A stretch of 64,000 bases of DNA from Terricaulis sp. (GTDB lineage Bacteria; Pseudomonadota; Alphaproteobacteria; Caulobacterales; Aquidulcibacteraceae): contig JANPZV010000002.1 of NCBI GenBank assembly GCA_024707365.1, positions 206,558 through 270,557 of the forward strand, given 5' to 3'. Shown here piece after piece: positions 60,789-64,000 of this stretch. The position numbers and the translations under genes were made by a program. Position 1 is the stretch's first letter. Each line of letters begins with the position of its first letter. Under the pieces are notes generated by a model. That model ran no database searches. It was not told the origin of the DNA and saw only the letters and a program-made list of their open reading frames with translations.

Positions 60789-60989
60789 ATGGCCGTCGCC
60801 AAAGTGATCGAAGTCAACGCTGGCTCCAGCAAGGGCTTGCAAGAGGCCATCGAGGCCGGCATCAGCAAAGCCTCAGACACGCTCGAAAACGTCGAGGGCG
60901 CCTGGATTCAGGATATCAAAGTCACCTGCAAGAACGGCAAGATCAGCGAATGGCGCGTGAACATGAAGGTCACGTTCGTGCTGGAATAA
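60789..60989 (+). CDS. Dodecin family flavin-binding protein
   Basis: 66 residues: VAKVIEVNAGSSKGLQEAIE, WIQDIKVTCKNGKISEWRVN. Matches the dodecin beta-alpha-beta-beta fold, a dodecamer that stores and buffers flavin or related cofactors. Good ribosome site (AGAGGAGAACGCC) upstream. Stop abuts the convergent lipoprotein gene at 60990. The Trp in the ISEWRVNM strand is the expected flavin-stacking position. Confidence 0.92.
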   Translation: MAVAKVIEVNAGSSKGLQEAIEAGISKASDTLENVEGAWIQDIKVTCKNGKISEWRVNMKVTFVLE

Positions 60990-61775
60990 TCAGCCGCCGC
61001 TAAACAGCACAAGATCATCACCGATCACGCGCGCGCGGTTCGCGTCAAAGCACATTGACGCCAGCTCCCCCCGGCCAAGCCCGCTTTGCCGATTGCGGCT
61101 GCTGATCCAGCGGCGCGCGAACGTGACAGCGCCTTGCGCTTCGGCGCCGGGCGCGGGCCAGCTTTGCGCCAGGCGCGCGCGCATGGTCTCGGCCTGCGCC
61201 CAACTGGGCCAGCCTTCCCCCACATGTGTGAAGCGCACGCGCATATTGCCGCAATCGAACTGCCCCCACTCGGTCGCGGTGACGGCGAGCAGCCGCCGCT
61301 CCGCCGGCGCGCAGAAGCTTGGGCGCTCCCCGCTATAAGGCGAGCCGGTCATGATCGCATCGCCCGCCGGCGTGAGCGCGTACTCCACAGCGCCAGGGCC
61401 AAGCTCGTCGCGCGCGCGGCGGGTGAGAAAGCCCGCGGCCACGAATTCCTCCATCCGCTCAAGGCTGGAGGAGGCGATCTCCGCGCCCCAATCGCGGGCC
61501 ATGAGATCGTAGCGGGCGATAAACAGCGTGCGCCGCCCGCCATCCTGCAACCAGAGCGTGGGCCAGGCAAAGCATACGGGCGCGGCGGCGATCATCGCCT
61601 GCACCGCGGCGGCGACCTCCCCTTCCGAGACGCCGCGCTCCACATTCTGCGCCGCTGTTTCGGCCGCGCCGACGCGAATTTCGCGCGGCGCGCTTGGCCC
61701 GTCAGCCGCCGGCGCGGCGCAAGCGGCTAGCGCACATATCAGGGCGGCAATCGCGCTTGGGCCAGCTTTGAACAT
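60990..61775 (-). CDS. Predicted lipoprotein with Cys pairs
   Basis: 261 residues from the ATG at 61775 (a Met five codons upstream, at 61790, is an alternative). Signal peptide FKAGPSAIAALICALAAC with a lipobox Cys. The mature part has a helical region (ERGVSEGEVAAAVQAMIAAA), FAWPTLWLQDGGRRTLFIAR, SSSLERMEEFVAAGFLTRRA and late Cys residues (QFDCGNMRVRFTH). Function unknown. It adds to the many orphan lipoproteins in this window. Confidence 0.72.
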   Translation of the reverse strand: MFKAGPSAIAALICALAACAAPAADGPSAPREIRVGAAETAAQNVERGVSEGEVAAAVQAMIAAAPVCFAWPTLWLQDGGRRTLFIARYDLMARDWGAEIASSSLERMEEFVAAGFLTRRARDELGPGAVEYALTPAGDAIMTGSPYSGERPSFCAPAERRLLAVTATEWGQFDCGNMRVRFTHVGEGWPSWAQAETMRARLAQSWPAPGAEAQGAVTFARRWISSRNRQSGLGRGELASMCFDANRARVIGDDLVLFSGG

Positions 61776-61874
61776 TGGCGGCGTCCCCATCTCTGGCCCT
61801 CCATTATCGGCGCGCGCGCCAGGGTAGCAATGGGTGAGATCACAGAGCCGTGAACAATTCCCGCGCCTGCGCAA

Positions 61875-62270
61875 TCGGCGGGCGGCTTGGCGGGGCTAGA
61901 GGGAATCCAAAAACCTCCTACGGCCCCTGGAAACAAAGGGCCGTAGCCAATGCGATCTTTAAGATGCCCCCAATCATGCCCCCAAATGTCCGCGCTTGGG
62001 CCGTGAGCAATGCCTGCCGGCTATATACTGACGCCGCTGTTTACACGGACGAACGCGAGCGGTTCACGGTGGACCCTTTGGAAAATACATAGCACAAAAG
62101 CACGATAGCGCACTGCAAAGGGCTGGGGCCCCCGTCCGCCCCTGCTACGCGGATCGCCGGGAAGGACCCGCGCACCATTTCCCTGAAACTTGCGGCGGCG
62201 CAAGAAAGAGTACCCGCGCCGTTCCGGGCTTTGGCGGTCAAATGTTTTCGGAGGGGGCGGGGTCTGCCGC
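61875..62270. other. Spacer at the start of the right-end element
   Basis: About 400 bases with no confidently coding frame. It holds one strong hairpin (61918-61946) and repeated ATGCCCCCAA-type words near 61973-61987. It may be the junction between the resident chromosome and the right-end element, but I find no integrase, tRNA fragment or direct repeat to mark an attachment site. Confidence 0.4.
61918..61946. terminator. Perfect 9-bp hairpin
   Basis: CTACGGCCC (61918-61926) pairs perfectly with GGGCCGTAG (61938-61946) around an 11-base A-rich loop. There is no clear U tract. It could be a terminator, an attachment-site arm or a protein-binding palindrome at the element edge. Confidence 0.5.
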
Positions 62271-62858
62271 TCAGCGCAGCCCCAGCAGCACCTCCACCGC
62301 CAGCCGCGCCACCCGCTCGCATGCGGCGTCCATGGCGGGCCAGCAGCGGCGGTGAAGCCAGGCATGACCGCCAGCCGCCAGCACAGGCGTGCCCCCCTGC
62401 CCCGGCCCGCCGCAATGGGCGCACAGGCCATCGTCAGCCGCTTGCAAGGGATGGAGCGCCCGCCACCGCGCCACGCAATCGGCAAGCGCGCCTGCCTCCG
62501 CATCGGGGCGGCTCACGCCCCCGTCATACTCGCGGATGGCGGCGCGCTCGGCAAAATAGGCGCGCCAATCGAGGCGTTCGCTGGCGTCCGCAAGGGCGTT
62601 CCGCTCGCACATTTGCGCGGAACGCCCCGGAACGCTGCCGTTCCGCTTGGCGTTCCGCCTGCCGTTCCGCTCCGCAATCCGCTCCAAGGCTTGCAACGCA
62701 AGGATTTTGAGGGAAGCGCCGCCACCGCGTTCCGCTTGGCGTTCCGCGCTCCGTTCCGCAAAATCGCCAAGCGTTCCGCGTTCCGTTCCTAGGGGTGTGG
62801 AACGCGGAACGCTTTTCCGCCTGTGTTCGCTATCAGGGCTCGGCATGAGCGCTCCCAT
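62271..62858 (-). CDS. Element-borne zinc-binding hypothetical protein
   Basis: 195 residues. The first half is a low-complexity Arg/Glu/Asn-rich stretch encoded by the GTTCCGC repeat cluster (ERNALADASERLDWR region follows). The second half is more ordered: DWRAYFAERAAIREYDGGVS, then a Cys/His-rich segment (CAHCGG ... HAWLHRRCWPAM) that may bind zinc. Such proteins accompany RepA-like ATPases on alphaproteobacterial integrated elements, from memory of gene order; function unknown. Overlaps the ATPase gene end. Confidence 0.65.
   Translation of the reverse strand: MGALMPSPDSEHRRKSVPRSTPLGTERGTLGDFAERSAERQAERGGGASLKILALQALERIAERNGRRNAKRNGSVPGRSAQMCERNALADASERLDWRAYFAERAAIREYDGGVSRPDAEAGALADCVARWRALHPLQAADDGLCAHCGGPGQGGTPVLAAGGHAWLHRRCWPAMDAACERVARLAVEVLLGLR
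62598..62810. repeat. GTTCCGC heptamer cluster
   Basis: Eight exact GTTCCGC words on the plus strand and two exact GCGGAAC inverse copies lie within about 215 bases, with further one-mismatch copies. Spacing is irregular. The cluster coincides with the 5' half of the coding region at 62271-62858 and the end of the ATPase gene. Confidence 0.8.
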
Positions 62859-63788
62859 TGGGGCGCTTCAAGGCGCGTTGCACGGTGGCGTTGCCGACGC
62901 CCAGTTCCCTCGCAATGTCGCGGACGCTGTAGCCTTGCTCTTTCATCTCCCTGATTTCCACATCGCGCGAAGCGGTAACGGTCTTCACGCTCCATACGCC
63001 CGCGTGGGCGTCCAGCGCCGCCTCAAACGCTTCCGCATCCGCCCCGGCAAAGCCGCGCGCCTTGTCGAAGGTCACAATGAAGCGCGCCCCTTGCTTGGCG
63101 TCGTAATCATCGGGGCGTCTCAGCAACAGCACGCTATCGAGCACATCCTCCCGGCGCGAGGTTCCGCGTTGGGCGCCGCCCTTGCCAGTGTGGTGGATGA
63201 ACAGCACCGATTTACCGGACCGCCGCAGCGCCAGCGCAAAGCCTTGCATAGCAGTCCAGCTTTCCGCCTCATTCTCGCGCCCTGTCCGGCAAAGCGTCGA
63301 TAGGTTGTCCATGACGATAAGGCCGTAAGGTTCCAACACCGGCATGAGCGCGGCTTGCGCTTCTGGCGTTGAAAGATCAGGCACGCCTTGCTCGCCCATG
63401 TCGGCGGCCATGAGCGCCAACGCATCGCCGGCAGGCGCGGCGCCTGCGTCCTTAACGATGCGCGCCAAACGCTCTTGCAGCGCCACCGCCGGCATCTCGC
63501 CGTCGATATAGAGCACGCGGCGCGCGTGCTCCGCGCGCCAGCCGAGAAAGCTCCCCCGCTCGCCACCGCGTAGGCGACATTCAGCGCGACGAAGGTTTTA
63601 CCGATACCGCGCGGCGCGGCGATCATTGCCAAGCCCTTCGCCGGCAACCATGGCGCCAGCAGCAGCTCGCGCGGTGGAATATCGAGCTTGAGAAAATCGG
63701 CTAAACCGATTGGCGGTGGAAATACCAGCGGCGCTTGCGCTTCCGGCGCGGGAAATTGCGCCACGGTGGCTTTAAGGGCGTCGCTCAT
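62833..63788 (-). CDS. RepA-like AAA_25 ATPase with C-terminal HTH (frameshifted here)
   Basis: About 319 residues. Walker A region IAAPRGIGKTFVALNVAYAV, Walker B LIVMDNLSTL, and the sensor segment VLFIHHTGKGGAQRGTS match the RepA/DnaB-like AAA_25 fold used for replication by plasmids and phages. The C-terminus carries a helix-turn-helix (YSVRDIARELGVGNATVQRA). The frame breaks near 63551; one more G in the G5 run gives SGGSFLGWRAEHARRVLYID. The ATG at 63788 overlaps the upstream gene's stop. Likely helicase loader or replicative helicase of the element. Confidence 0.8.
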
Positions 63789-64000
63789 ACACGCCTCCAA
63801 TTCTTGTGTTGAGGAATGGCGCGCGGATGCGCGAGCCCCTGTTTGAAACCGCTGGCGATGGTGGCGCGTGCGGCGTGCTCGCCGTCCTCGCCAATCAGGC
63901 CGTTCGCGGTGGCGGCTTCCAGCAGCGCAGCGGCCACCGGCTCGGCAGGCAGCATCCCGGCCGCACACAAACTGCCGAGCGAAGCTGCGGCCTTGAACAG
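63785..64000 (-). CDS. C-terminal part of a primase-like protein
   Basis: At least 70 residues, continuing past the window end. The visible tail (LFKAAASLGSLCAAGMLPAE, AALLEAATANGLIGEDGEHA, ATIASGFKQGLAHPR) has the helical pattern of the C-terminal region of plasmid and phage primases that precede RepA-like ATPases (ATIASGLxxGxxxPR). Its TGA overlaps the ATPase ATG, forming a replication operon. Partial; the catalytic domain is outside the window. Confidence 0.68.
   Translation of the reverse strand: MFKAAASLGSLCAAGMLPAEPVAAALLEAATANGLIGEDGEHAARATIASGFKQGLAHPRAIPQHKNWRRV

Noticed and set aside
61850..62092. An 80-codon plus-strand frame near the element border as an integrase fragment
   Set aside because: It has no tyrosine-recombinase motif or catalytic Arg/His/Tyr pattern.
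62598..62810. CRISPR-like or terminal inverted repeat array
   Set aside because: Heptamers at irregular spacing in a coding region; no constant-length spacers and no transposase.

Overview
The window is GC-rich (roughly two thirds G+C by eye) chromosomal DNA of an alphaproteobacterium, most probably in the Caulobacterales/Hyphomonadaceae neighbourhood. The pointers are a DUF4167 gene beside prmC-prfA, an ATP12-type F1 assembly chaperone, a CC0125/CC1285-type lipoprotein, class II DAHP synthase, Coq7-type quinone hydroxylase, an NDUFAF5-like methyltransferase, and the alphaproteobacterial string ubiG / DUF1178 / nitrilase / grxC / comF. The placement is inferred from gene content, not from a search.

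Layout: 1-5.5 kb holds the translation-termination and isoprenoid group (DUF4167, prmC, prfA, ispG, rodZ). 5.6-13.9 kb holds ptsP, lysC, ubiG, a lipoprotein, DUF1178, a nitrilase-family amidase, grxC, comF and a methyltransferase. 14-17 kb holds coq7, dsbB, exoD, tRNA-Leu(CAA) and an exported methyltransferase-like protein. 17-28 kb is accessory-rich: gshB, two tandem paralogous lipoproteins, aroG, an MgtC/DUF4010 membrane protein, a TIR-like domain fused to a ParA-type ATPase with a small basic partner, msrB, an aminoacyl-tRNA-protein transferase, a cupin, two more tandem lipoproteins and an AT-richer orphan gene. 28-40 kb holds pccB, ATP12, a TPR/2OG-oxygenase protein, rluC, crcB, a second pseudouridine synthase, rarA, a glyoxalase-fold protein, degP, two small secreted proteins and a nucleotide pyrophosphatase-like protein. 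40.3-55.7 kb is the S10-spc-alpha ribosomal superoperon, read right to left (rpsJ to rplQ), interrupted between adk and rpsM by an HxlR/FMN-reductase pair. 56-58.3 kb holds a DUF2807 protein and tuf. 58.4-61.8 kb holds a cobalamin riboswitch with btuB, dodecin and a lipoprotein. From about 62.2 kb to the end is one end of an integrated plasmid- or phage-like element with a RepA-like ATPase and a primase-like C-terminus.

About 26 genes, including single-copy essential ones (rplQ, rplO, rpsE, rplR, rplP, lysC, ATP12), are broken by one-base, mostly short-homopolymer, indels, while the protein sequence continues perfectly in the next frame. The economical reading is an unpolished long-read assembly, not gene decay. 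I therefore annotate these as single genes spanning their frameshifts.

The most unusual items are the TIR-ParA fusion operon (21960-23658); three stem-loops built of tandem short repeats (two with GGGGATT heptamers) between ribosomal-protein genes; an inverted pair of REP-like hairpins at 13975-14083; the Gly/Arg/Pro-rich tails on S5 and S3; and the GTTCCGC-heptamer cluster in the right-end element.
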